NCBI GenBank assembly: GCA_963800275.1
Contig: CAWDAI010000002.1
Location: forward strand, 186,001-250,000
Origin: JAFMJV01 sp963800275
Lineage (GTDB): Bacteria > Chloroflexota > Limnocylindria > Limnocylindrales > CSP1-4
Length of the DNA: 64,000 nucleotides
Direction: 5' to 3'
Below, piece by piece: positions 1 to 9,724 of this stretch. The notes under the pieces were generated by a model. That model was not told the origin of the DNA, made no database searches, and worked only from the letters and a program-made list of their open reading frames with translations. Position 1 is the stretch's first letter. The number at the start of each line of letters is the position of its first letter. The position numbers were made by a program, and so were the translations under genes.

Positions 1-2100
1 CTGGCCAACGACCCGACGCGGCGGGTGCTGAGTGGGGACACCTTCACCACCGCCGACTACCAGGCCGCCATGGAGGAGCCGCTGATCATCGTCCAGCAGC
101 GGCAGCCTGCGTGGCGGGCGCCCCATTTCGTGTGGTACGTGCAGGATGAGCTGAAGCAGCTGCTCTGCGGCGAGGCCGAGACCTGTGACGCCATCAGCAA
201 GGGTGGTCTCCGGGTCTACACCACCCTCGACTGGGATGTCCAGGCCAAGGCCGAGAAATGGGTCGAGGCCACGGCGCTGGTGCCGCATCGCTCGGATCCC
301 GCCGCCGCGGCCAAGGCCCTGGGGGTGGACTACGCCTCGTGGATGGCCCGGCTGCGCAACCAGAACGTGTGGAATGCCGCGCTCAGTGCCATCGATTACC
401 AGACCGGCGAGATCGTCGCCTACGTGGGCTCGGCCAACTACTACGAGCGGGCCAGGGTGAACAAGAAGCTGCAGCCGCAGTACGACGTGCTCAGCCAGGG
501 CTGGCGCCAGCCCGGATCCACCTTCAAGCCCTTCACCTACGCCACCGGCATCAACGACCGGACCCTGACCGCCGCGACCATGTTCATGGACGTGACCACC
601 GACTTCGGCGGCTACACCCCGACGGACTTCAGCGGCTACGAGCGTGGCCCCCTCCGGCTGCGCGACGCGCTCCAGTACTCGCTCAACATCCCCGCCGTCA
701 AGGCCCTCGCGTTAGTGGGCGAGAACAAGGTCTTCGAGAAGGCCCAGGAGTTCGGCATGCGCTTCCAGAAGGACCGCCCGACCGCCGGCCTGGCCATGGC
801 CCTGGGGACCCTGGAGGTCCACCCGCTGGACCTCAACGGAGCCTATTCCACCATGGCCAACGGTGGCGTCGACGTGGGCCACACCTCCATCCTCTCGATC
901 AAGAGCGTCAACCAGGACAACCCGGTCGAGTACGAGTACAAGACGCCCAAGGGCAAGCGTGCCATCAGTGAGCAGGCGGCCTACGTGATGACGGACATCC
1001 TCAAGGGCAACACGGATCCGTCGGAGAACGGCGTCTGGTCCGACTATGCCCAGATCACCACACGCGGTGGCCAGCGTCGCCCGGCTGCGCTCAAGACCGG
1101 CACCACCAACGATGCCAAGGACCTCAACGCCTACGGCTACATCGCCCCGCCCTCGAACCGCGGCCGAGGGAACGGCGAGTACGCCCTGTCGGTGGGTGTC
1201 TGGGCCGGCAACAGCAACGCCAGCCCGGTCACGACCGTCTCCAACCCGGTCTTCTCGCTGGACGTAGCCGCGCCGCTGTGGGATGCCTTCCTGACCGACG
1301 TCACCCGCGACTGGGAGGTGCGCGATTTCGCTCGCCCATCCGGTCTCTCGACCCACGCCGTGGACGCCTGGACCGGCTTCGTGCCTGCGCCCTACTCGAA
1401 GCGGCAATACAACGAGCTGTTCGTCACCGGCACGGCCCCGACTGCCGATCCCTATCTGCGCGGCATGGAGGTCGTCAAGGGCAGCGACGGCAAGTGGTAC
1501 CGCTGGGCTGCAGGCTGTGAGGGGCAGCCCAAGACCCGCGGTTACCTCGACCTGAGCGAGGCCGACTCGCATACGCGCAGCTGGAACCAGGCCGTGAAGG
1601 GCTGGATCAAGCGCGCGCGCAAGGGCCCGGGCGTGGGGGCCAATGTCTCGCCCAGCAAGACGACCGTGACGGCCTACCTCTACGCGCCCTACTACCAGCC
1701 GTACGGCGCGTCCTGGGGCGGACGGTTCCCTCCGACCCGCAAGTGCGGGGCCATGCCTAGCGCCTCGCCGTCCGAGTCGCCGTCCCCTTCTCCTTCTCCT
1801 TCCGTCTCGCCTTCACCCGAGGCTTCGCCGCTCATCTCCTTCGAGCCGACCGAGCCCCCGTTCGTGGACCCGTCGTCACCCGAGCCGGAGCCGACCCAGA
1901 CCCCGACCCCGACGCCCAAGCCCAAGCCGACGCCGACGCCGACGCCGACGCCCAAGGTCACGCCGACCCCCACGCCTGCGCCGACGCCGACCCCCAAGCC
2001 GACCCCGACCCCGAAGCCCAAGCCGACCCCCACGCCGGCTCCGAGCGTGGCACCGTCTGCGCCCGCCTCGGACCCCTTCGTGGAGCCGCCCGCGGGATGA
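1..2100 (+). CDS. Class A penicillin-binding protein, C-terminal part (partial at window edge)
   Basis: The reading frame is open from base 1, so the N-terminus (membrane anchor and glycosyltransferase domain) lies outside the window. The visible part is the transpeptidase domain that cross-links peptidoglycan outside the membrane. All three active-site motifs of the family are present: SxxK as PGSTFKPF near base 520, SxN as YSLN near 675, and KTG as LKTGTTND near 1095. After the catalytic domain, from about base 1760, comes a roughly 110-residue tail of Pro/Thr/Ser/Lys repeats (PTPTPKPKP type), a typical wall-spanning low-complexity tail. The gene converges on mutS2. Identity as a PBP1a/PonA-type enzyme is very likely; the exact paralogue cannot be named from a fragment. 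Confidence 0.93.
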   Translation: MANDPTRRVLSGDTFTTADYQAAMEEPLIIVQQRQPAWRAPHFVWYVQDELKQLLCGEAETCDAISKGGLRVYTTLDWDVQAKAEKWVEATALVPHRSDPAAAAKALGVDYASWMARLRNQNVWNAALSAIDYQTGEIVAYVGSANYYERARVNKKLQPQYDVLSQGWRQPGSTFKPFTYATGINDRTLTAATMFMDVTTDFGGYTPTDFSGYERGPLRLRDALQYSLNIPAVKALALVGENKVFEKAQEFGMRFQKDRPTAGLAMALGTLEVHPLDLNGAYSTMANGGVDVGHTSILSIKSVNQDNPVEYEYKTPKGKRAISEQAAYVMTDILKGNTDPSENGVWSDYAQITTRGGQRRPAALKTGTTNDAKDLNAYGYIAPPSNRGRGNGEYALSVGVWAGNSNASPVTTVSNPVFSLDVAAPLWDAFLTDVTRDWEVRDFARPSGLSTHAVDAWTGFVPAPYSKRQYNELFVTGTAPTADPYLRGMEVVKGSDGKWYRWAAGCEGQPKTRGYLDLSEADSHTRSWNQAVKGWIKRARKGPGVGANVSPSKTTVTAYLYAPYYQPYGASWGGRFPPTRKCGAMPSASPSESPSPSPSPSVSPSPEASPLISFEPTEPPFVDPSSPEPEPTQTPTPTPKPKPTPTPTPTPKVTPTPTPAPTPTPKPTPTPKPKPTPTPAPSVAPSAPASDPFVEPPAG
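1887..2043 (+). repeat. Degenerate Pro-Thr-Lys coding repeat in PBP tail
   Basis: Short direct repeats of codons for Pro-Thr and Pro-Lys (ccgacg, ccgacc, cccaag units) fill the 3' end of the penicillin-binding protein gene. They are in frame and encode an extended, charged, low-complexity segment. Repeats of this kind often vary in length between strains. Confidence 0.75.
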
Positions 2101-2110
2101 CGGGTGCGCT

Positions 2111-2145
2111 CGACGGTCGCGATCGCTAGATCGAGACGACCGTCG
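2111..2145. terminator. Possible bidirectional hairpin between PBP and mutS2
   Basis: CGACGGTCG (2111-2119) is the exact reverse complement of CGACCGTCG (2137-2145), giving a 9-bp stem with a 17-nt loop just after the PBP stop and overlapping the end of convergent mutS2. There is no clear T-tract, so terminator function is an inference. Confidence 0.35.
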
Positions 2146-4534
2146 CTCCGTCGCCGCCCTCGCCCTGCTCGCCCGGGCGCCACTCGCGGACCAGCGGATG
2201 ACCGCTGAGCATGTCGCGCACCGCATCGCGCATGGCGCCAGAGCCGTATCCGTGGATGACCGTGACTCGGCCTGCGCCCGCGTGGACCGCGTCGTCGAGG
2301 TACTGGTCGAGCAGGTGCAGCGCCTCCTCCACGCGCGCCCCACGCAGATCCAGGCTTGATGCGACCGCCCGCGCTCGCCGCCGCCCTGCGGCCTCGGCCT
2401 TGGCCTGGGCGGCGCCGGTCACGGGTACCGTGGCCGACCGTCCGGTAGGCTCGCCGAAGTCGCCGCGCCGGCCGCTCTTGGGACGGTCTCCCGGCCGACC
2501 AGCGGCCGCCGGCGCGCCGCCGAGGTCAAGTTCGTCGAGCTTGACGTCCACGCGCAATCCGTTCACGTCGAGGGTGGCGCGGCCCCTGGACTCGTCGAGC
2601 GTCTGGATGACGCCGCTCCAACCGCTGGCGGCGGTGGCGCGGTCGCCGACCTGCCAGCGCGGTCGTACCGACTCCGGGACCGGTTCGGGACCCTCGGCGG
2701 GCATGACTCCGAGCCGGGCGTCGATCCGGGCCATGGCCTGGTCGAGGCGTGCCTCCGTCAGGGTCTCGCGCTGGAGCGAGCCGCGCATCTCGGCGATCTC
2801 GGCCTCGATGGCCGCGAGTGCGATCTCAGCCTGCCGTCGCGCCTCCGCGCTCGCGGCGCGTCGTTCGGCGCGCGCTCGGCGGCGCTCGTCCTCGGCCTCG
2901 GCCAGGGCCGCTCGTGTCTTCTGCTCGGCCTCGGCCACGCGCGCCTCGGCGGCCGCGATATCGACCTGCGTCTCGCGGATGGACGCCAGCGTCGTCTCGA
3001 ACTCCTGCTGCGCTACCGAGAGGCGCGATCTGGCGTCGTCCACGAGCGTGGCCGGCAGCCCCAGGCGCTCGGCGATGGCGAACGCCTGGCTCGTGCCGGG
3101 CAGGCCGATCGACAGGTGGTACGTGGGCCGCAACGTGGCCAGGTCGAAGTCGACCGAGGCATTGCGCGCACGCGGCTCGTTGTGGGCGTAGGTCTTGAGC
3201 TCGGCATAGTGGGTCGTGGCCACGATCAGTGCGCCCACCCGGATGAAGTGGTCGAGCAGCGACTGGGCCAGCGCCGAGCCCTCGGTCGGATCGGTGCCGG
3301 CCCCGAGCTCGTCGAGCAGCACGAGCGTGCCTGCCTCGGCCGTCTCCACGATGCGTGTGATCGTGCGCAGGTGACCACTGAACGTGGAGAGCGACTGGGC
3401 CACGGACTGCTCGTCGCCGATATCGGCGAGCACCTCCTCGAAGACCGGCAGCTCGCTACCGGGCGCGACCGGGACCTGCAGGCCCGCCTGGAACATCAGC
3501 GCCAGCAACCCGACCGTGCGCAGGGCTACCGTCTTGCCTCCGGTGTTGGGACCGGTGATGACGAGTGCGGAGTAGCCCTCGCCGAGGTGCACGTCGATGG
3601 GCACGACCTCGCCCTCGAGACCGGGATGGCGAGCCGAGAGCAGGCTGATGCGGCGCTCTCCCGAACGGGTCGGCCGGACCGCGTCGAGCTCCTCCGCGAG
3701 GCGGGCGCGACAGGCCCACAGATCGAATCGCGCGAGAGCTGCGAGGTTCGACCCGAGCGCCTCCGCGGAGGCGCCCACGTGTGCCGAGAGCTCATCGAGG
3801 ACGCGTTCCTCCTCGGCCTGGGCCGCCAGCTCGGCCTCGCGCCAGGCATTGGACATCTCGACCGCGATCAGGGGCTCGACGAAGATGGTCTGGCCGCTAC
3901 CCGACTGGTCGTGCACGATGCCCTTGACGCGACCTCGTGCCTCCGCGCGCACCGGCACCACGTAGCGCCCGTTGCGCAAGGTGATGATGGGTTCCTGCAG
4001 GGCGCTCGCGATCTCCGAGTGCACCAGCGCCTCGAGGCGGTTGCGCAGGCGCTCGTGGGCCACGCGCACGGCCCGCCGCAGGCCACCGAGGGTCGGCGAA
4101 GCGCTGTCGAGCACCTCGCCCCCCGGGTCCACGCTCGCCTCCAGGCGTGCCCGCAGGGCCGGCAGCGGGTCGATCGATCGATAGAGGGTGTGCAGCAGCG
4201 GCCGGTCAAGGTCACGCAGGCCATCGACGAGCCGTCCGGCCGCGATGATGGTCTCGACCACGGCCCACAGCTCGGCCGGGTCGAGGCGACCGCCGCGTGA
4301 GGCCCTGGCGATGACCGGGCCGATGTCATGCGCCCCGCCGATGCCCACGCTGGGCTTCTCGGCCAGCAGCCAGCGAGCCTCCTCGGTCTCGTCCTGGCGG
4401 CGGTCGACGATGATGGGGTCGCTCGAGGGGGCCAGCTCCCGGGCCAGCCGGCGGGAGGGCTCGAAGGCGGCGTACGCGGCCAGCCGCGCGGTGATGAGCG
4501 GATACTCGAGCAGCTCCGCCGAACGCGCGTCCAT
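2126..4534 (-). CDS. mutS2: MutS2 family protein (Smr-domain ATPase/endonuclease)
   Basis: 802 aa, close to the usual MutS2 length. In order it has MutS core and clamp helices, an ABC-type ATPase with Walker A GPNTGGKTVALRT and Walker B LLDELGAGTDPTEG, a long Arg/Glu/Ala-rich coiled coil, and a C-terminal Smr domain (LDLRGARVEEALHLLDQYL, then HGYGSGAMRD). Characterised MutS2 proteins act in suppression of recombination or in rescue of collided ribosomes, with Smr supplying the nuclease. The ATG at 4534 is chosen because it overlaps the mpg stop (TGATG); the frame stays open further upstream but that part is the mpg gene read in another frame. Last gene of the cvpA-mpg-mutS2 block. Confidence 0.95.
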   Translation of the reverse strand: MDARSAELLEYPLITARLAAYAAFEPSRRLARELAPSSDPIIVDRRQDETEEARWLLAEKPSVGIGGAHDIGPVIARASRGGRLDPAELWAVVETIIAAGRLVDGLRDLDRPLLHTLYRSIDPLPALRARLEASVDPGGEVLDSASPTLGGLRRAVRVAHERLRNRLEALVHSEIASALQEPIITLRNGRYVVPVRAEARGRVKGIVHDQSGSGQTIFVEPLIAVEMSNAWREAELAAQAEEERVLDELSAHVGASAEALGSNLAALARFDLWACRARLAEELDAVRPTRSGERRISLLSARHPGLEGEVVPIDVHLGEGYSALVITGPNTGGKTVALRTVGLLALMFQAGLQVPVAPGSELPVFEEVLADIGDEQSVAQSLSTFSGHLRTITRIVETAEAGTLVLLDELGAGTDPTEGSALAQSLLDHFIRVGALIVATTHYAELKTYAHNEPRARNASVDFDLATLRPTYHLSIGLPGTSQAFAIAERLGLPATLVDDARSRLSVAQQEFETTLASIRETQVDIAAAEARVAEAEQKTRAALAEAEDERRRARAERRAASAEARRQAEIALAAIEAEIAEMRGSLQRETLTEARLDQAMARIDARLGVMPAEGPEPVPESVRPRWQVGDRATAASGWSGVIQTLDESRGRATLDVNGLRVDVKLDELDLGGAPAAAGRPGDRPKSGRRGDFGEPTGRSATVPVTGAAQAKAEAAGRRRARAVASSLDLRGARVEEALHLLDQYLDDAVHAGAGRVTVIHGYGSGAMRDAVRDMLSGHPLVREWRPGEQGEGGDGATVVSI

Positions 4535-5217
4535 CAGCGTCCCACCGGGAAGGGCCTGCTCAGGGCGCGGCTGCCGGCGAGGCCGAAGCGCCAGGGGCGG
4601 TTGCTCCAGTCCGGTCCGGCGTAGTCGACGCCCACCCGCGGCCCGCTGACGATCGCGGTCGGCCGCCAGCCTGCGTCGGGGGCCGCCAGCCACAAGCGGT
4701 CGTCGCTGAGCAGGTCGAGGCCGTCGAACGTGCGGTCGATGCCGAGGGCCTGGCAGGTACGCGCCGGTCCCGCCGCGAGCCGATCGGGATCGGTCCCCGG
4801 GCGGCCTCTGGCCGCACCCATCCGCTCGATCCCCTCCAGCGGTTCGACCGCCCGGATCAAGACGGCTGCGGCCTCACCATCTTCGGCGCAGACGACGTTG
4901 AGGCAATGGTGCAGGCCGTAGACGAGGTACACGTAGGCGTGTCCCGGCGGGCCGAACATGATGCCCGTGCGTGCGGTACGCCCGGCCCGTGCGTGGCTGG
5001 CGCGATCGTCCGGCCCGGCGTAGGCCTCCGTCTCGACGATGCGCCCCACCCGCCGGCCGAGGCCGTCCTCGTGAACGAGCAGTGCTCCCAACAGCCGGCG
5101 CGCCGTGGACACCGCGTCACCTGAGACGGTGCGACGTGCCAGTCGAACGAGCGGCTGGCTGATGGGTCGCGGGCGGTCCGGCCGCCCCTCGCTCGCGTCG
5201 TGCGCGGGCAGGGTCAA
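4534..5217 (-). CDS. mpg: 3-methyladenine DNA glycosylase (AAG/MPG family)
   Basis: About 227 aa. Base-excision repair glycosylase that removes alkylated purines. Family motifs are clear: IVETEAYAGPDDRASHA, then GIMFGPPGHAYVYLVYGLHH and CLNVV, including the catalytic Glu region and the Tyr-rich intercalation loop. The end overlaps the mutS2 start by one base (TGATG). The start is uncertain: there is no ATG, and a TTG at 5217 overlaps the cvpA stop (TTGA), which suggests translational coupling. A later GTG or CTG start is possible because the first 20 or so residues are poorly conserved. It lies in a three-gene unit with cvpA and mutS2. Confidence 0.9.
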   Translation of the reverse strand: MTLPAHDASEGRPDRPRPISQPLVRLARRTVSGDAVSTARRLLGALLVHEDGLGRRVGRIVETEAYAGPDDRASHARAGRTARTGIMFGPPGHAYVYLVYGLHHCLNVVCAEDGEAAAVLIRAVEPLEGIERMGAARGRPGTDPDRLAAGPARTCQALGIDRTFDGLDLLSDDRLWLAAPDAGWRPTAIVSGPRVGVDYAGPDWSNRPWRFGLAGSRALSRPFPVGR

Positions 5218-5786
5218 GCGAAGACCTCGCTCACCGTGCTCGGCAGGAACGGGCCCAGCACCACGCCGATGAGCGGCACCAGGGTGTCGTTGATACCGGC
5301 CCCGATCGAGGAGAGCAGCAGCGACTGGTAGAGCGTCGCCGTCCACTGGGGACCGCCGGCGGGATCGATGACGGTGGCACCGGTGCCGTAATAGGTGGCC
5401 AGCACGATGATGGTGCCGGCGATGCCGAGCAGCGCCACGGACACCGCTGCGAGCGCACCGGTCAGATCGTCGAGCACCTGGTACCGCGTGACCCGCTGGT
5501 TGCCCTTGGTCGACACGAAGATGATGAAGGGCGCGGCCAGCAGGATGAGCAGGAAGATGATGGCGAACGCGGCCATGTCGTTGAAGCCGGCACTGTACTG
5601 GTCCCACTGTCGCGCGAGGTAGGCGCCCAGGCTCGTCTTGAGATATGCCCCGAACATGAACGCCAACACCCAGGCGGCCAGCAGCAGCAGGCTGCGCAGC
5701 GCACCCCAGAAGAAGCCGACCACGAGGGTCGAGACGATGATGACCAGCAGGAAGATGTCGATGGCCCCGATGGTCATGGCAGGCAC
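5214..5786 (-). CDS. CvpA family membrane protein
   Basis: 190 aa with four hydrophobic segments (about residues 8-28, 31-50, 72-92 and 110-130), an arrangement typical of CvpA/colicin V production proteins. The N-terminal stretch IDIFLLVIIVSTLVVGFFWG matches the family start. CvpA proteins are inner-membrane proteins whose exact role in most bacteria is unclear; cvpA-mutS2 neighbourhoods are common. ATG 5786 or ATG 5777 could be the start. The stop overlaps the likely mpg start. Confidence 0.82.
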   Translation of the reverse strand: MPAMTIGAIDIFLLVIIVSTLVVGFFWGALRSLLLLAAWVLAFMFGAYLKTSLGAYLARQWDQYSAGFNDMAAFAIIFLLILLAAPFIIFVSTKGNQRVTRYQVLDDLTGALAAVSVALLGIAGTIIVLATYYGTGATVIDPAGGPQWTATLYQSLLLSSIGAGINDTLVPLIGVVLGPFLPSTVSEVFA

Positions 5787-5804
5787 CTCATGGGCGCAAC
5801 GCTA

Positions 5805-8279
5805 TCAGGCGCGCAGGCGTGCGCCAAGTCGTTCGGACAACACCGCAACGACCCGCTCCACAGCCGGCTCGACCGCGTCCTCGTCGAGGGCGTCGTCCAC
5901 CGACTCGAAGCGCAGGCGATAGGCCAGGCTCATCTCGTCGTCAGCGAGGGGTGCTCCCTGGTAGCGATCGAAGAGCACCGCCCAGCGCAGGCTCGCCCCA
6001 CCGTGCCCGCGGATGAGCGCCTCGACGTCGCCCGCCGGTGTGGCCTGCGGCACCACCACCGCGATGTCGCGCTCGACGCCCGGTCGCTGCTCGAGCGCAC
6101 CCACGCGGAGTCGCTCCGGCACCAGCCCCTCGAGGGCCGCCAGGTCGATCTCCGCGAACACGACGTGCTCGGCCCGGACCTCGGCCGCGGCCAGCAGGCG
6201 AGGATGCAGCTCGCCGACACGTCCGATGGCGGTTCGCCCGCCATCCGCGGCCACCGCCACCACCGCCGCGGTGCGGCCGGGATGCTCCACGCTTTCGCGC
6301 GGTGGCGTCGGCTCGTAGACCAGACGGGCACTGGTCCAGCGCGCCAGGAGCTGTTCGAGCAGGCCCTTGGCGGTGGCGACGTCGACGGCCTGCGACATGC
6401 GGTCGTGGGTCACCGGTGCCTCGCGACCCGCCAGCAGCAGGCCCAGGACGTGACGCTCGAAGGGTTCGCCATGACGCCACTCGTGCAGCGCACCCATCTC
6501 GAAGATGTGGATGTCCGGCGTTCGCTGGCGCTCGTTCTCCACGAGCACGCGCAGGTGCTCCGGCAGCATGGAGCGGCGGAGCTGGGAGTGGTCGAGCGTG
6601 ACCGGGTTGGCGGCGATGACGGTGCCAGGGGCGTCGGCTCCGAAGCCCAGGCGGGCGTGGTCCTCCGGACCGATCAAGCCATGGGTCAGCACCTCGGTCT
6701 GACCGGCGCCGGCGAGGGTGTCACGGAGGCGGTCGAGGAAGCGTCGCGGATCGGGTCGGTAGCCGGGCATGCGCGTATAGGGCAGCACGCCGGCCACGGT
6801 CTCGTAGCCGCGCACGCGCGCGATCTCTTCGACGATGTCGACCTCGATGGCCAGGTCCCGCCGATGGCCCGGGATCACGGCCACCAGCGTCTCGCTCGGA
6901 TCGGCCGGGACCTCCAGCGGCTCGGCCCCGGCGATGACCGGGACGCGGTCTCCCTCGACGGCAGGCTCGGTGGCGATCTCCACACGCTGCAGCTGGCGTC
7001 GCTGCTCATCGGCGCTGATGTCCTCGCCCAGCAGGCGGCTCACGCGCGCGGGTCGGAACGGGACGCGCACCGGCGCCGGCACAGAAGGCTGGGTGTCCAC
7101 GACCCCGACCGCCACCCGGCCGCCGCCCCAGCGAGCGATGAGGGCTGCGGTCCGGTCCGCGCCCAGGCGTGCCATGCGGTGCTCCTGGCCCTTCTCGAAG
7201 CGCAGGCTGGCCTCGCTCCGGAGGGAGTAGTGGAACGCCGTCCGGCGCACGCTCAGGGGGTCGAAGATGGCCGATTCGATGATGACCCGGTCGGTCGAGT
7301 CGCCGACCTCGCTGCTGGCACCGCCCATGACACCGGCGATGGCGATCGGGCCCCCGGGATCGGTGATGAGCAGGGTCTCCGCGGTCAGCTCCCGCTCGAC
7401 ATGATCGAGGGTCTCCAGCCGCTCCCCTGCCTGCGCCCGGCGCACGATGATGTGGCCGTCGTGGACAGCGGTAGCGTCGAAGGTATGGATGGGCTTGCCC
7501 AGCTCCAGCAGCACGTAGTTGGAGGCGTCCACGATGTTGGAGATGGGTCGGACGCCCGCGGCGATGAGCCGGCGCTGCACGTCCCACGGCGACGGGCCCA
7601 CGGTCACGCCGTCCATGTACCGTCCCACGAACACCGGGCACAGCTGCGGATCGGTCACGTCCACGCGCAGATGCTCGCTGGTCCGGTCGCCCGACTCCTG
7701 CACGGACAGATCCGGGTGTCTCAGGGTGGCACCGGTCGCGGCTGCCACCTCGCGCGCCAGGCCCAGGATGGAAAGGGCATCGCCGCGGTTGGGCTTGACG
7801 TCGATGTCGAGCACCACGTCACCGGCCATGTCCGTCAGGTCCACGCCCAGGGCGGCGTCGGCTGGCAGGATAAGGATGCCGTCGGCGTCGGCGGTCAGGC
7901 CCAGCTCGTCGCCGGAGCAGAGCATGCCCTGGGATTCGGTGCCGGCGATGGTGGTGATGTCGATGTGTCGATCGCCCGGCAGGACCGAGCCGGGGAGTGC
8001 CACGGGCACGCGCTGGCCGGCCTCGATGTTGGTGGCCCCGCAGACGATGGAGAGCTCTGGCTCACCCGCGCCCGTGCGCACCCGCGTGAGGGATAGCCGC
8101 GAGGAGTTGGGGTGTGGGGCTACCTCCAGCAGCTCGCCGACCACGATCCGGTGCCAGTCGGCGCCGACGCGTTCGATCGCGCTGACCTCCATGCCCAGCA
8201 GGGTCAGGCGCTCGGCCAGCTCGTCGGGTTCGAGGTCGATGTCGACGAACTCACGCAGCCATGAGAGCGGGACACGCAT
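5805..8279 (-). CDS. pheT: Phenylalanine--tRNA ligase beta subunit
   Basis: 824 aa, normal length for PheT. It forms the alpha2-beta2 PheRS with PheS. Domains in order: N-terminal MRVPLSWLREFVDIDL, a tRNA-binding OB fold at about residues 40-155 (HPNSSRLSLTRV), the B3/B4 editing domain (PIAIAGVMGG near residue 320), the B5 domain, a class II-like core, and the C-terminal FDX-ACB anticodon-binding domain (PGVERDIAVVVP to the end). The ATG directly follows the pheS stop TAG with no spacer, so the two are co-translated. Confidence 0.97.
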   Translation of the reverse strand: MRVPLSWLREFVDIDLEPDELAERLTLLGMEVSAIERVGADWHRIVVGELLEVAPHPNSSRLSLTRVRTGAGEPELSIVCGATNIEAGQRVPVALPGSVLPGDRHIDITTIAGTESQGMLCSGDELGLTADADGILILPADAALGVDLTDMAGDVVLDIDVKPNRGDALSILGLAREVAAATGATLRHPDLSVQESGDRTSEHLRVDVTDPQLCPVFVGRYMDGVTVGPSPWDVQRRLIAAGVRPISNIVDASNYVLLELGKPIHTFDATAVHDGHIIVRRAQAGERLETLDHVERELTAETLLITDPGGPIAIAGVMGGASSEVGDSTDRVIIESAIFDPLSVRRTAFHYSLRSEASLRFEKGQEHRMARLGADRTAALIARWGGGRVAVGVVDTQPSVPAPVRVPFRPARVSRLLGEDISADEQRRQLQRVEIATEPAVEGDRVPVIAGAEPLEVPADPSETLVAVIPGHRRDLAIEVDIVEEIARVRGYETVAGVLPYTRMPGYRPDPRRFLDRLRDTLAGAGQTEVLTHGLIGPEDHARLGFGADAPGTVIAANPVTLDHSQLRRSMLPEHLRVLVENERQRTPDIHIFEMGALHEWRHGEPFERHVLGLLLAGREAPVTHDRMSQAVDVATAKGLLEQLLARWTSARLVYEPTPPRESVEHPGRTAAVVAVAADGGRTAIGRVGELHPRLLAAAEVRAEHVVFAEIDLAALEGLVPERLRVGALEQRPGVERDIAVVVPQATPAGDVEALIRGHGGASLRWAVLFDRYQGAPLADDEMSLAYRLRFESVDDALDEDAVEPAVERVVAVLSERLGARLRA

Positions 8280-9338
8280 CTACAGCCGCTCCAGGAAGCG
8301 CATGTCGTCAGCCAGGAAGGCCCGGATGTCGGTGATGGCGTAGCGCAGCATGGCGATCCGGTCGGTGCCCATGCCGAAGGCGAAACCCTGGTAGCGCTCG
8401 GGGTCGATGCCACCGTTTCGCAGCACGACCGGATGGACCATGCCGGCCCCGAGGATGGTCATCCAGCCACTGCGCCTGCAGGCCGGGCAGCCCTCCCCTT
8501 CACACACCACGCAGCCGATGTCGAAGGCCACCGACGGCTCGGTGAAGGGGTAGTAGCCGGGGCGGAAGCGCGTGGCCCGTTCCGCCCCGAAGAGGGCGTG
8601 GGCGAAGGCGTCGAGGAGGCCCCGCAGGTGGGCGAGCGTGGTGCCCTCGTCGACCATCAGGCCCTCGATCTGGAAGAACTCGAAGCCGTGGCTCGCATCG
8701 ACCGCTTCGTAGCGATAGCAGCGCCCCGGGGTGAGGACGCGGATGGGCGGCTCGGACGCGCGCATGGCCCGGATCTGACCCGGGGAGGTGTGGGTTCGCA
8801 GGAGCAGCTGCTCATCGCTCTCCCGCCCGGCCGGCTCCCGCACGTAGATGGTGTCCCACAGGTCGCGCGCAGGATGGTCGGCGGGGATGTTAAGGGCCTC
8901 GAAGTTGAGCTCGTCGCTCTCGACCTCCGGGCTGTCCACGACCACGAAACCGAACTGGCCGAAGACGCGCGCGATCTCGCGCTCCGTCTCGCGCAGGGGG
9001 TGCAGCGAACCGCGCCAGCGGGGGCGTCCCGGGAGCGTGACATCCTCGGCCTCGGCTCGCAGGCGGGCATCAAGGGCATCAGCCTCCAGGCCGACGCGAC
9101 GCTCGGCCAGCGCCTGCTCGATCGCACTACGGACGGGATTGGCGAGGGCCCCGACCTTGGGCCGGTCCTCCGCAGGCAGTCGTCCGATCCCGCCCAGCAG
9201 CCCTTTGAGTTCGCCCTTGCGGCCGAGCATGGCTGACTCGATGGCGTCGAGGGCCACCGGCGAATCGGCCGCCGCGATGGAGGCGACGGCCCGGTCCTGG
9301 AGGTCCTGGAGCTGGCGGTTGAACGAGGCGACGTCCAC
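8280..9338 (-). CDS. pheS: Phenylalanine--tRNA ligase alpha subunit
   Basis: 352 aa. Catalytic subunit that activates Phe and charges tRNA-Phe. It shows an N-terminal coiled coil, motif 2 region TPGRCYRYEAVDASH, the phenylalanine pocket (FEFFQIEGL, PSVAFDIGC) and motif 3 GFAFGMGTDRIAMLRY. A CxxC-x5-CxxC-like cluster (CVVCEGEGCPAC) sits just before motif 3. GTG at 9338 is chosen as start, 20 bases after rplT, because upstream sequence in the same frame is rplT read out of frame. No strong Shine-Dalgarno precedes it, consistent with coupling to rplT. Confidence 0.96.
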   Translation of the reverse strand: MDVASFNRQLQDLQDRAVASIAAADSPVALDAIESAMLGRKGELKGLLGGIGRLPAEDRPKVGALANPVRSAIEQALAERRVGLEADALDARLRAEAEDVTLPGRPRWRGSLHPLRETEREIARVFGQFGFVVVDSPEVESDELNFEALNIPADHPARDLWDTIYVREPAGRESDEQLLLRTHTSPGQIRAMRASEPPIRVLTPGRCYRYEAVDASHGFEFFQIEGLMVDEGTTLAHLRGLLDAFAHALFGAERATRFRPGYYPFTEPSVAFDIGCVVCEGEGCPACRRSGWMTILGAGMVHPVVLRNGGIDPERYQGFAFGMGTDRIAMLRYAITDIRAFLADDMRFLERL

Positions 9339-9358
9339 GACGGGCTGGCTGCTCGTCG

Positions 9359-9709
9359 CTAGGCGGACTTGGCGACCTCGGCGATGCGGGCGAAGGTCGC
9401 GGCATCGCGGGCACCGATCTCGGCCAGGCTCTTGCGGTCGAGCTGCACGTCGGCCGACTTCAGGCCGCTCATCAGCGCCCCGTAGGTGGTGCCGTTCTGG
9501 CGGGCCGCGGCGTTGATGCGCGCGATCCACAGCGAGCGCATCTGGCGCTTGCGCTCCTTGCGACCACGATAGGCGTAGGCCATCGCGTGCAACTGGGCTT
9601 CACGCGCCGAGCGGATGAGCCGGCGATGCGTGCCGGTCTTGCCCTCAGCGGCCTTGAGGAGTCGCTTGTGACGCTTGTGGGCGGCGACGCCGCGCTTGAC
9701 TCGTGCCAT
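9359..9709 (-). CDS. rplT: 50S ribosomal protein L20
   Basis: 116 aa, standard size. The N-terminus MARVKRGVAAHKRHKRLLKA and the Arg/Lys-rich helix (YAYRGRKERKRQMRSLWI) are diagnostic. L20 binds 23S rRNA early in 50S assembly and in many bacteria represses the infC-rpmI-rplT messenger. It is the third gene of that conserved trio, 15 bases after rpmI. Confidence 0.98.
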   Translation of the reverse strand: MARVKRGVAAHKRHKRLLKAAEGKTGTHRRLIRSAREAQLHAMAYAYRGRKERKRQMRSLWIARINAAARQNGTTYGALMSGLKSADVQLDRKSLAEIGARDAATFARIAEVAKSA

Positions 9710-9724
9710 CGACTGTGTTCGCTC

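Noticed and set aside
1887..2043. Repeat region as CRISPR or satellite array
   Set aside because: Units are too short and lie in frame in the PBP tail; they encode Pro/Thr/Lys repeats.
5790..8096. 768-aa plus-strand open frame
   Set aside because: Antisense to pheT, which is fully conserved; the plus frame has His/Arg/Gly-rich shadow composition and no domain.
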